This document shows positions 26,490 to 33,844 of a stretch of DNA of 64,000 nucleotides, one piece after another (position 1 is the first letter of the stretch; each line of letters opens with the position of its first letter). A program made the position numbers and the translations under genes. Under the pieces are notes generated by a model. The model made no database searches. It was not told the origin of the DNA and was given only the letters and a program-made list of their open reading frames with translations. The DNA lies in assembly GCF_036347135.1 (NCBI RefSeq), contig NZ_CP108938.1, forward strand, positions 9,734,001 to 9,798,000, written 5' to 3'. This DNA is from Streptomyces sp. NBC_00775. GTDB lineage: Bacteria > Actinomycetota > Actinomycetes > Streptomycetales > Streptomycetaceae.

Positions 26490-27686
26490 CTAGTACGGCA
26501 GCTCGACCTCCGCCGTGCAGTTCACCAGCGAGCCGCCGTTCTGGTCCGTGAGCCGCAGCTTCACCTGGACGAGGGGCACACCCCAGGTCGATTCCGTTTC
26601 CTTGCCGATGACTTCGGCATCGAAATACGTGACGTCCCCTTCGAAGGCCGGGCCGCGGAAGTCCGCCTTGGAGTGGCGCACCATGCCGTCGTGGCCGGCC
26701 CAGTACGAGAGATAGTCGGTGCACCAGGCACCCAGCGTGGCGCCGTAGCCGTAGGCACGGCCCATGCCGATCTCGCTCGCCCTGTCGCTGTCGATGTGGC
26801 CGCGAGAGGGACCGACATAGAGCCCGTCGCGCTTGCGCGGGTCGATCTTGGCGTCTTCCTCGTCGAAGCCGAAGCCGTCCACCCACCCGGGATCCTGGTT
26901 GATCCAGGGGTCCTTGACGCCGGGCGGCGCGACCCAGTGGAAGGTGCCCCAGATGTTGAACAGGAAAGCGCGGTACTCGGTGGTGAAACTGGCGATGCTG
27001 TGCGGGCCGATCACGCGCCGCGGCAGCCTGTCGCCGACGCTCACGTCCTCGAAGTGGGGTGAGAGACCCAGCCGGTTCGACATGAGCCACTCGCGGCGCA
27101 GTTTCTCCACCTCGTTCAGCTCGGTGTCCGTCCAGCGCTTCACGGTCGCGCCCCGGTCCTGGTACATGCCGCGCTTCTCCGCTTCGGCGGCGAGATAGCG
27201 GATCGCGGTGGAACGCTCGCGCGCCACCAGCGTGCCGTGCTGGTTGGAGTGGGTGGTATCTCCGCGCGAGAACATCGTGGGTCCCGCGAACTTCGTCTCC
27301 GCCACCTTGTAGTCGTGGAAACGCCGCTCCTGGAACAGCTTGTCCCCGGCCCGGACAGGGCAGCCGTAGAACCACCATTCCTCGCCGCCGAAGATCAGAT
27401 GACTGCCGGGAATGTAGCCCACGCACGCGGGTTGCGCCCCATGTCCGTAGTCCAGGGCCACCGCCATGGACTGCGGCGCGACGAGGCCGCCGAACCTGGA
27501 ATCACGGGCGAACTCCTGGTCCCAGTGCAGCGGGTTGGGATAGTCCATCGCCATCACCCAGCGGCGGATGTCGGAGGTGCCGCACGGATCCCACAACTGG
27601 CCTCCGCCGACCGGCCTGCCCACGCGGTGCTCGACGTCGGAAAGGTCGAGCTCGGTGATCTCCGCGGCGGTGTGCTTCTCGCTCAC
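26490..27686 (-). CDS. MaoC-like acyl dehydratase, two-hotdog protein
   Basis: This protein of about 398 residues has an N-terminal half with the hydratase-2 type motif DYPNPLHWDQEFARDSRFGGLVAP and a C-terminal half with a second hotdog strand set (GDVTYFDAEVIGKE...VKLRLTDQNGG). It belongs to the MaoC/FAS1-dehydratase-like group, which hydrates enoyl-CoA or related thioesters. The GTG at 27686 follows GGGAGCAGGA; the long open frame upstream overlaps the AcuI-like gene in another frame. It sits between the reductase and the ligase in one leftward transcription unit. Confidence 0.8.
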   Translation of the reverse strand: MSEKHTAAEITELDLSDVEHRVGRPVGGGQLWDPCGTSDIRRWVMAMDYPNPLHWDQEFARDSRFGGLVAPQSMAVALDYGHGAQPACVGYIPGSHLIFGGEEWWFYGCPVRAGDKLFQERRFHDYKVAETKFAGPTMFSRGDTTHSNQHGTLVARERSTAIRYLAAEAEKRGMYQDRGATVKRWTDTELNEVEKLRREWLMSNRLGLSPHFEDVSVGDRLPRRVIGPHSIASFTTEYRAFLFNIWGTFHWVAPPGVKDPWINQDPGWVDGFGFDEEDAKIDPRKRDGLYVGPSRGHIDSDRASEIGMGRAYGYGATLGAWCTDYLSYWAGHDGMVRHSKADFRGPAFEGDVTYFDAEVIGKETESTWGVPLVQVKLRLTDQNGGSLVNCTAEVELPY

Positions 27687-27757
27687 TCCTGCTCCCGATT
27701 CTCCCGGTTGTCGGTGGACGTCGGCTTCCGCTGGTCGTGGGCCGACATCGGCCCCCG

Positions 27758-28741
27758 TCATTGATGGACGTCGACGACGATGCGGCCGCGCACCTTGCCT
27801 TCCATGAGGCGGTCCGCCGCGGCGATCGCGTCCCCCAGGCCGATCTCGTGGGCGATCGTCTCCAGCGTGCCCGCGCTCAGATCGCGTGCCAGTCGTTCCC
27901 AGGCGGTCCGCCGTGACGTGCGCGGTGCCCTCACGCTGTCGATGCCGAGCAGGGACACGCCGCGCAGAATGAACGGGGCGACCGACGCCGGGAAGTCCAT
28001 GCCCTGGGCGAGGCCGCACGCGGCGACCGCCCCGCCATAGCGCGTCTGCGCACAGGCGTTCGCCAGGGTGTGGCTGCCGACGGAGTCGACGACACCCGCC
28101 CAGCGCTCCTTCTGCAACGGCCTGCCGGCGTCGGCGAGTTCGGCGCGGTCCCACACCGTCGCGGCGCCCAGCTGATGGAGGTACTCGGCCTCCGAGGCCT
28201 TGCCGGTCGCGGCGGCCACGGTGAACCCGGCCTTCGCCAGGAGGGCGATCGCTGTCCCGCCGACGCCGCCCGTCGCCCCCGTCACGAGGATCTCGCCCTG
28301 TTCCGGACGCACGCCATGGTCCAGCAGCGCGCCCACGCACAGGGCCGCCGTGTACCCCGCCGTGCCGATCGCCATCGCCTGCCGGGCGGTGAAGGCGTCG
28401 GGCAGCGGGACGAGCCAGTCCCCGCTCACGCGTGCGCGCTGTGCCAGACCGCCCCAATGGGTTTCGCCCACGCCCCAGCCGTTGAGCACGACGCGGTCGC
28501 CCTTCCGCCACTCCGCGTGCGTGCTCGCGGTGACGACACCGGCGAGGTCGGCACCGGGCACCATCGGGAATGCGCGTACCACGGGCGACCTGCCCGTAAT
28601 GGCGAGGCCGTCCTTGTAATTCAGCGTGGAGTATTCGACGTCGACGCTGACATCGCCGACGGGGAGATCGGCCTCATCCAGCCGCGTGAGCGAAACCGTC
28701 TGACCCGTCGTGCCCTTTTCGATCAGGAGTGCCGAAAACAT
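27758..28741 (-). CDS. acuI: AcuI/YhdH family enoyl-CoA (acryloyl-CoA) reductase
   Basis: This 327-residue zinc-independent MDR protein has the YhdH/AcuI hallmarks: [42 protein letters not shown], the NADPH site [15 protein letters not shown], and [25 protein letters not shown]. AcuI reduces acryloyl-CoA to propionyl-CoA with NADPH; other short enoyl-CoA substrates are possible here. It is first gene of the leftward reductase-hydratase-ligase unit and divergent from the two acyl-CoA dehydrogenase genes, with several palindromes in the 185-bp gap. Confidence 0.85.
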   Translation of the reverse strand: MFSALLIEKGTTGQTVSLTRLDEADLPVGDVSVDVEYSTLNYKDGLAITGRSPVVRAFPMVPGADLAGVVTASTHAEWRKGDRVVLNGWGVGETHWGGLAQRARVSGDWLVPLPDAFTARQAMAIGTAGYTAALCVGALLDHGVRPEQGEILVTGATGGVGGTAIALLAKAGFTVAAATGKASEAEYLHQLGAATVWDRAELADAGRPLQKERWAGVVDSVGSHTLANACAQTRYGGAVAACGLAQGMDFPASVAPFILRGVSLLGIDSVRAPRTSRRTAWERLARDLSAGTLETIAHEIGLGDAIAAADRLMEGKVRGRIVVDVHQ

Positions 28742-28802
28742 CGCAGAACTGGTCCTTACCTCGGCGCGCTCGGATGCTGACGTATGCGCTCATCTCGTGA
28801 AT

Positions 28803-28836
28803 GAGAATGCCATTCTCCAAATGTGAGCATGATGCT
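28803..28836. promoter_or_regulatory. Two palindromes in the divergent acuI-acyl-CoA dehydrogenase gap
   Basis: GAGAATGCCATTCTC (28803-28817) has perfect seven-base arms around one C. AGCATGATGCT (28826-28836) has perfect five-base arms around one G. Both lie upstream of acuI and are distinct from the island consensus at 28904, suggesting an additional regulator or a compound operator. Confidence 0.5.
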
Positions 28837-28903
28837 TGCACGGTGGCGTGGCGGCGTCAACCTCCAGGGGCGACCCTCGCTCGGTTCGTTCGCAAGGCTA
28901 GCA

Positions 28904-28917
28904 ATCATTACAAGGAT
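28904..28917. promoter_or_regulatory. Island operator copy 3, ATCATTACAAGGAT
   Basis: It has one mismatch to the consensus ATCCTTACAAGGAT; flanking bases extend the symmetry (CAATC...GATTG). It directly follows GCAAGGCTAGCA (28892-28903), the 12-mer also seen at 19653. The AAGGA of the right arm lies about ten bases before GTG 28927 and probably doubles as the ribosome-binding site, so protein binding could also affect this region. Confidence 0.6.
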
Positions 28918-28926
28918 TGAAATACT

Positions 28927-30084
28927 GTGGGAGCCATGGACTTCCGGATGGGGGACAGCGCCAGGGCGCTCCGCGCACAGCTGCGCGCCATGGTCCGCGA
29001 GCACGTTCCGGCCGACTTCCTGGGCGCGTTCACCGAGGACCCGGCCGATCTGGAGGTCGCCCAGCGGTTCTGCCGACTACTCGCCGACCGCGGACTGCTG
29101 TGCCTGGCCTGGCCGGCGGAGTTCGGCGGCAGGGACGCCTCCGTGTGGGAGCAGACGGTCGTCCGCGAGGAGATGTGGGCGCACCACGAGCCCCGGGGGG
29201 CGCAGTACATGGGCGTCAACTGGGTGGGGCCGACCGTCATGCGGCACGGCACACCGGAGCAACAGCGTCGGCATCTGCCGCCGATCGCCCGCGGCGAGGT
29301 GATCTGGTGCCAGGGCTTCAGCGAGCCGGACGCCGGGTCCGACCTGGCTTCGCTGCGTACGGCGGCCCGCCCGGACGGGGAGGGCTGGCGCATCTCGGGC
29401 CAGAAGATCTGGACCTCGTACGCCACGATGGCGCAGTGGTGCTTCCTGCTCGCCCGCACCTCGCGCGGGGCCGAGAAGCAGCACGGACTCACGATCTTCC
29501 TGGTCCCCATGGAGCGGACGGGCATCGAGGTCAGGCCCATCCGGTCGATGATGGGCCCGCACCATCTCAACGAGGTCTTCCTCGACGAGGTCCGGGTCGG
29601 TCCGCCCGATGTCCTGGGCGCCGTCGACGACGGCTGGAAGGTGGTCCGGGAGGTCCTGGCGTTCGAGCGGGTGGGCATCGCCAGATACGCCCGCTGCGAG
29701 CGCCTGCTCCAGACCGCCCCGTCGGCACTCGGGGACCAGTGGGACACCCTGCCGCCGGAGCTGCGCGGCCGCTGGGCCGGGGCGCTCGTGCACTGCCGAC
29801 GGGCCCGGCTGCTGGCCTACCGCGTCCTGTCACTGCAGAGCCGGGGCACGGTGAGCCCCGGAGACACCGCCGCCTACCGGATCGCGGTCACCCGGCTCGA
29901 CCAGGACAGTGCCGAGGTGCTCACGGAGATCGTTGGACACGGCCGGCTCACCGACGAGAACGGACGCCGGTTCCAGCGTGCGGTGCAGGACCACTGGCGG
30001 TACGCGCAGGCGTCCACCGTGGCGTCGGGAAGCATCGAGATGCAGCGCATCCTGCTGGCCCGGACCCTGCTGGCGGCGTCGTGA
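28927..30084 (+). CDS. Acyl-CoA dehydrogenase, larger subunit of a two-gene pair
   Basis: This 385-residue protein has the acyl-CoA dehydrogenase fold: GEVIWCQGFSEPDAGSDLASLR, SGQKIWTSYATMAQWCF, and a C-terminal FAD-side motif STVASGSIEMQRILLAR. The next gene encodes a second, smaller dehydrogenase-like chain and overlaps by four bases (GTGA), which matches the heteromeric FadE/ChsE pairs of actinobacterial steroid side-chain catabolism. GTG 28927 uses AAGGA at 28912-28916; ATG 28936 is an alternative. It probably dehydrogenates a bulky acyl-CoA made in this island. Confidence 0.87.
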   Translation: MGAMDFRMGDSARALRAQLRAMVREHVPADFLGAFTEDPADLEVAQRFCRLLADRGLLCLAWPAEFGGRDASVWEQTVVREEMWAHHEPRGAQYMGVNWVGPTVMRHGTPEQQRRHLPPIARGEVIWCQGFSEPDAGSDLASLRTAARPDGEGWRISGQKIWTSYATMAQWCFLLARTSRGAEKQHGLTIFLVPMERTGIEVRPIRSMMGPHHLNEVFLDEVRVGPPDVLGAVDDGWKVVREVLAFERVGIARYARCERLLQTAPSALGDQWDTLPPELRGRWAGALVHCRRARLLAYRVLSLQSRGTVSPGDTAAYRIAVTRLDQDSAEVLTEIVGHGRLTDENGRRFQRAVQDHWRYAQASTVASGSIEMQRILLARTLLAAS

Positions 30085-31031
30085 ACATCGAACTGAGCCG
30101 GGAGGCGACCGAGTACGGCCGGCAGGTGCGACGGGCCCTGGAAGCCGCCGGGGGCGACAGGCTCGTACAACTGGCCGAAGAGGAGCCCGGCCGCCGCGAG
30201 AAGCTCGTGGCGCCGGTCCTCGCCGAGCTCGGCGCCTGGGAGCTGGACCCGCGTGGCAGCGCCGACGAGCTGGAGGCGGCGGCCGCTCTCTGCCGCGCCG
30301 CGGGATATCGGGGGGTGGCCTACCCCGTCGCCGAACGCCTCGCCAGGCCCGTCGACCTGGACGCCGACGGGCTGCTGGTCGTCTCCGACGCCGCCCCGGC
30401 CGGCGCGGTGGCCGACCTCGACCTGCGCTGGGTGGCCGTGACGTTGAGCGGCGAGCGCAGCCGTGCCGTCGCCGTGCCGCACGGCTCGCCGCCCCGCCAC
30501 TCGGCCTTCGTCGCCGACCTCGGCCTGACGCGGATCGACGGCGACGGAGTGGCGGACGCCGCGCTGGGACTGGTCCTGCCGTGCTGGACGCTGCTCGGCA
30601 TGCTCGACCGGGCGATCGACCTCACCCGCGCGCACGTGCTCGTCCGCACGCAGTTCGGCCGGCCCCTCTCGGCGTTCCAGGGGGTGCAGTTCCAGCTCAC
30701 CGACGCCGAGGTCGAACGCGCCGGCCTCGACATGCTCGCCAGGTACGCGCTGTGGAGCCTGACGGCCGACCCCGCCGACGCACTCGCCGACGCGCTAGCG
30801 CTGCGACTGGCTGCCCTGGAGGCCGCACAGACCGTGTTCCGCGTCGCGCATCAACTGCAGGGCGCCACCGGGTTCTGCGACGAGGCGTTCCTGTCCTGGC
30901 TGTCGCGGTACAGCCAGCCGCTGCGCCGACTGCCCCTCGGCCTGTCCGCCACCCGCGACCAGCTGGCCCGGCTGGTGGACCGGCGGGGGCTGACCGGGCT
31001 GTTCCGCGACGCCGATGACACGGACGGCTGA
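30081..31031 (+). CDS. Acyl-CoA dehydrogenase-like small subunit
   Basis: This 316-residue chain has a weakly conserved N-terminus and a recognisable C-terminal helical domain: RTQFGRPLSAFQGVQFQLTDAEVE and AHQLQGATGFCDEAFLSWLSRY. The usual middle-domain flavin motifs are poor, as in the partner subunits of heteromeric dehydrogenases. It is translationally coupled to the larger subunit. It is unlikely to be active alone; it probably completes the FAD site or the acyl pocket of an alpha2beta2 enzyme. Confidence 0.82.
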   Translation: MNIELSREATEYGRQVRRALEAAGGDRLVQLAEEEPGRREKLVAPVLAELGAWELDPRGSADELEAAAALCRAAGYRGVAYPVAERLARPVDLDADGLLVVSDAAPAGAVADLDLRWVAVTLSGERSRAVAVPHGSPPRHSAFVADLGLTRIDGDGVADAALGLVLPCWTLLGMLDRAIDLTRAHVLVRTQFGRPLSAFQGVQFQLTDAEVERAGLDMLARYALWSLTADPADALADALALRLAALEAAQTVFRVAHQLQGATGFCDEAFLSWLSRYSQPLRRLPLGLSATRDQLARLVDRRGLTGLFRDADDTDG

Positions 31032-31240
31032 CATGGCCTTCGCCGCGATCCACGATGCCCCCTCGACGTGGGAGAGCGGAATCCACGTCTACCTCAAGCG
31101 CGCCACGCCGAACCGCTCGCTCTTCGGCTCTCCGGGCGCCCACCGCCGACGGCCGGCCCGGCGGTACCGGCGACCGCGAAGGCGCGCTGCGTCGAGGGAG
31201 CGCGATCGGATGAGACAGTCCATTGCTTTCGGGCGGAGCT

Positions 31241-31254
31241 ATCCTTACATTGAT
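31241..31254. promoter_or_regulatory. Island operator copy 4, ATCCTTACATTGAT
   Basis: The left arm ATCCTTACA is identical to the consensus and the right arm keeps GAT; two bases differ. It lies 72 bases upstream of the beta-propeller gene at 31326. The rest of the 294-bp gap (31032-31325) holds no convincing gene: a frame from ATG 31033 (MAFAAIHDAPSTWESG...) ends in Arg-rich low-complexity sequence. Confidence 0.5.
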
Positions 31255-31325
31255 TGAGAGGATGGTTCTCACATTCGGAAGGCATATTTCCGCCTCAATG
31301 ACGAGGTTTCCGGGAGTCCGTCACG

Positions 31326-32936
31326 ATGTTGCTGCCAGGGGCGCGCTATACCAGCGCCATATCAATGAGCCTCGCCGAGGGGTGGAGCCTGGAACGGCTC
31401 ACTCCACCGAGCCGGCTGTTCGGCGCGAATGGTCTGCGCACCGGTCCGGACGGCCGTGTCTATGTGGCCCAGGTGACCGGCAGTCAGATCAGCGCGATCG
31501 ATGTCGAGACGGGCCGGCTGGAAACGATCAGCGCCAAGGGCGGCGAGATCATCGCGCCCGACGATGTGGCCTTCGGCCCCTCGGGAGACCTCTACGCCAC
31601 CGAGGTCATGGACGGCCGGGTGAGCGTGCGCGGAGCCGACGGCCGTACGCGGATCCTGCGCGACGACCTCCCCAGCGTGAACGGCATCACCGTGCACCAG
31701 GGCCGGTTGTTCGTCAACGAGTGCCGCGTCGGTGGGCGCCTGCTGGAGCTCGATCCGAACGGCGGCGCACCCCGCGTGCTGCTGGAGAACATGGCGATGC
31801 CCAATGCCATGGAGGTCGGACCCGATGGCCTCCTGTACTACCCGGTGATGGGAACCAACGACATCTGGCGCATCCACCCCGACGGCGGCGAGCCGGAACG
31901 GGTCGTGGGAGATCTCGGTGTCCCCGACTCCGTGAAGTTCGACCCCGAGGGCTACATCGTCTCCACCCAGGTGGCGACCGGCGAGGTGCTGCGCATCGAT
32001 CCCCGCAGCGGCGAGCGCAGCGTTCTGGCCGCCCTCAACCCCGGCCTCGACAACTGCACCTTCGTGGGTGACCGGCTGTTCGTCTCGAACTTCACCGGGG
32101 AGATCACGGAGATCCTGAACGGCGGAGAGACGCGCACGACGTTGCCGGGTGGCCTGAACTGGCCGCTGGATCTGACGGTGGGCGGTGACGGCACCCTTTA
32201 CGTCGCCGACGGGACGTTCTTCTACGCCCTCCGCCCCGGGGGCGGCCTCCGGACGCTCGGCATGCTCTTCACTCCCGGCTATCCGGGCTTCATCCGCGGT
32301 GTGACCGTCGTCGGTGAGGGCGAGTTCATCGTCACCACCTCCGGCGGTCAGGTCGCGCGCTACCGGCCCGCGAGCAACGAGAGCGAGGTTCTCGCCCAGG
32401 AACTCGACCAGCTGTACGGCGTGGTGGTCGCCCCGGGCGGGGCCGTGGTGACCGCGGAGTTCGGCACGGGCCGGGTGCTGGCGATCCGCTCCGGCCAGGT
32501 CGAGGAGCTGGCCTCCGGCCTGAACGAGCCGCTCGGTGTGGCGTTCGCGCCCGACGGCACGTGCCTCGTCTCCGAATCGGGCGCCGGACGGATCGTCGCG
32601 GTCACCGGCGCCGGTGTCGACACGGTGGTGGACGGTCTGGAGAAGCCCCAGGGCATCCTCGTACGCGGGGGACGGCTCTTCGTCGTCGACACCGGCACCA
32701 AGGCCCTGATCAGTGTCGATCTCGACAGCAAGGCGCGGCACACCATCGCCCGCGACCTGCCGGTGGGCGCCCCGCCCGGCGTGACCCCCAAGCCGCTCCG
32801 AGGACTGCCACCGTTCTCCGGCCCCCAGGGCCCTTTCGCGGGCATCGCCGCCGGACCGGACGGCACGCTCTATGTCTCCGCCGACTCCGACGGCAGCGTC
32901 CTGGCACTCCGTGAGGCAGGAGGCGCCGGGTCATGA
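31326..32936 (+). CDS. SMP-30/gluconolactonase-like double beta-propeller protein
   Basis: This 536-residue protein consists of about twelve repeats of 35-45 residues, each with a G-P-D-G-x-L-Y-V or related blade motif (GPDGRVYVAQV, GPSGDLYATEV, GPDGLLYYPVM, GGDGTLYVADG, APDGTCLVSES, GPDGTLYVSAD). That is enough for two six-bladed propellers, about twice a normal SMP-30 lactonase. There is no signal peptide. It begins an operon with SDR, Rieske oxygenase and Baeyer-Villiger monooxygenase genes, so lactone hydrolysis after Baeyer-Villiger oxidation is the favoured role. Metal ligands were not assigned. Confidence 0.75.
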   Translation: MLLPGARYTSAISMSLAEGWSLERLTPPSRLFGANGLRTGPDGRVYVAQVTGSQISAIDVETGRLETISAKGGEIIAPDDVAFGPSGDLYATEVMDGRVSVRGADGRTRILRDDLPSVNGITVHQGRLFVNECRVGGRLLELDPNGGAPRVLLENMAMPNAMEVGPDGLLYYPVMGTNDIWRIHPDGGEPERVVGDLGVPDSVKFDPEGYIVSTQVATGEVLRIDPRSGERSVLAALNPGLDNCTFVGDRLFVSNFTGEITEILNGGETRTTLPGGLNWPLDLTVGGDGTLYVADGTFFYALRPGGGLRTLGMLFTPGYPGFIRGVTVVGEGEFIVTTSGGQVARYRPASNESEVLAQELDQLYGVVVAPGGAVVTAEFGTGRVLAIRSGQVEELASGLNEPLGVAFAPDGTCLVSESGAGRIVAVTGAGVDTVVDGLEKPQGILVRGGRLFVVDTGTKALISVDLDSKARHTIARDLPVGAPPGVTPKPLRGLPPFSGPQGPFAGIAAGPDGTLYVSADSDGSVLALREAGGAGS

Positions 32937-33826
32937 AGCACGACTTTCCCGGTAGGCACGACCTGGCCGGTGCGGACCTCCTCGGTCCTGACCTCCTCGG
33001 GCTGGACGGACGTGTCGTCATCGTCAGCGGCGCGACCGGCGGTGGCATCGGCACCGCGGTGACGAGGCTGGTCGCCCGCGCCGGAGCGACCGTGATCGCG
33101 GTGAGCCGCTCTCCGGAGAACCTGGAGAAGCATGTCGCACCGCTGGCGGCGGAGGGCCTCCCGGTCGTGCCGCTCGCGGCCGACGCCTCCACCGATGACG
33201 GCATCGCCGTCGTGATGAAGGAAGCCGGCCGGACCGACGGCGACCTGTACGGTCTCGTCAACGTGGCCGGGGGCGCCGCACCCTCGACCTGGATGCCGTC
33301 GACCCGGGTGACCAGGGCCGACTGGCGCGCGCTGTTCACCCAGAACCTCGAGACGATGTTCTTCATGAGCCAGGCGGTCGCCGCGGAGTTGAAGGCGCGG
33401 GGCTGCCCGGGTTCGATCGTCTCGATCTCCTCGATCAGCGGCATGAACTCGGCGCCGCTGCACATCGGTTACGGCACGGCCAAGGCGGCGTTGGTGGCGG
33501 CGACCCGCACCATGGCCGTCGAACTGGCCGGGGACGACATCCGGGTGAACGCCATCGCCCCCGGTGTGACCGCGACTCCGGCCTCGGGCACGTACGTCGA
33601 CGAGGACGCCGAACGCGACCGCCGCGCCATCGCCATGGGGCGCCGCGGCCGCCCGGAGGAACAGGCCGGGGCGATCCTCTTCCTGCTCTCCGACCTGTCG
33701 AGCTACATCACGGGACAGACCCTTCTGGTGGATGGCGGCCTCAACCTCAAGTGGACGCACCTGGCCGCCGACAACACCTCTCTATTCCTCAAGGACGAGT
33801 CGTTCCGCGCCGCCATCACGAGCTGA
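32933..33826 (+). CDS. SDR family oxidoreductase
   Basis: This is a 297-residue SDR. A variant cofactor motif, SGATGGGIGTAVTR, follows a 20-residue N-terminal extension; LVNVAGGAAP replaces NNAG. The Ser region is SISSISGMNSAPL, the Tyr-Lys pair is GYGTAKAALVAATR, and SSYITGQTLLVDGG closes the fold. It overlaps the propeller gene by four bases (ATGA), so it is co-translated. The probable role is oxidation of the alcohol produced by the Rieske oxygenase to the ketone used by the Baeyer-Villiger enzyme (inference from gene order). Confidence 0.87.
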   Translation: MKHDFPGRHDLAGADLLGPDLLGLDGRVVIVSGATGGGIGTAVTRLVARAGATVIAVSRSPENLEKHVAPLAAEGLPVVPLAADASTDDGIAVVMKEAGRTDGDLYGLVNVAGGAAPSTWMPSTRVTRADWRALFTQNLETMFFMSQAVAAELKARGCPGSIVSISSISGMNSAPLHIGYGTAKAALVAATRTMAVELAGDDIRVNAIAPGVTATPASGTYVDEDAERDRRAIAMGRRGRPEEQAGAILFLLSDLSSYITGQTLLVDGGLNLKWTHLAADNTSLFLKDESFRAAITS

Positions 33827-33844
33827 CGCGGGCTGGAGAATGCC

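Noticed and set aside
31033..31257. Small plus-strand frame MAFAAIHDAPSTWESG... after the acyl-CoA dehydrogenase pair
   Set aside because: The N-terminal part looks protein-like, but it turns Arg-rich, overlaps the promoter region and operator of the next gene, and has no ribosome-binding site. It could be a remnant but cannot be supported.
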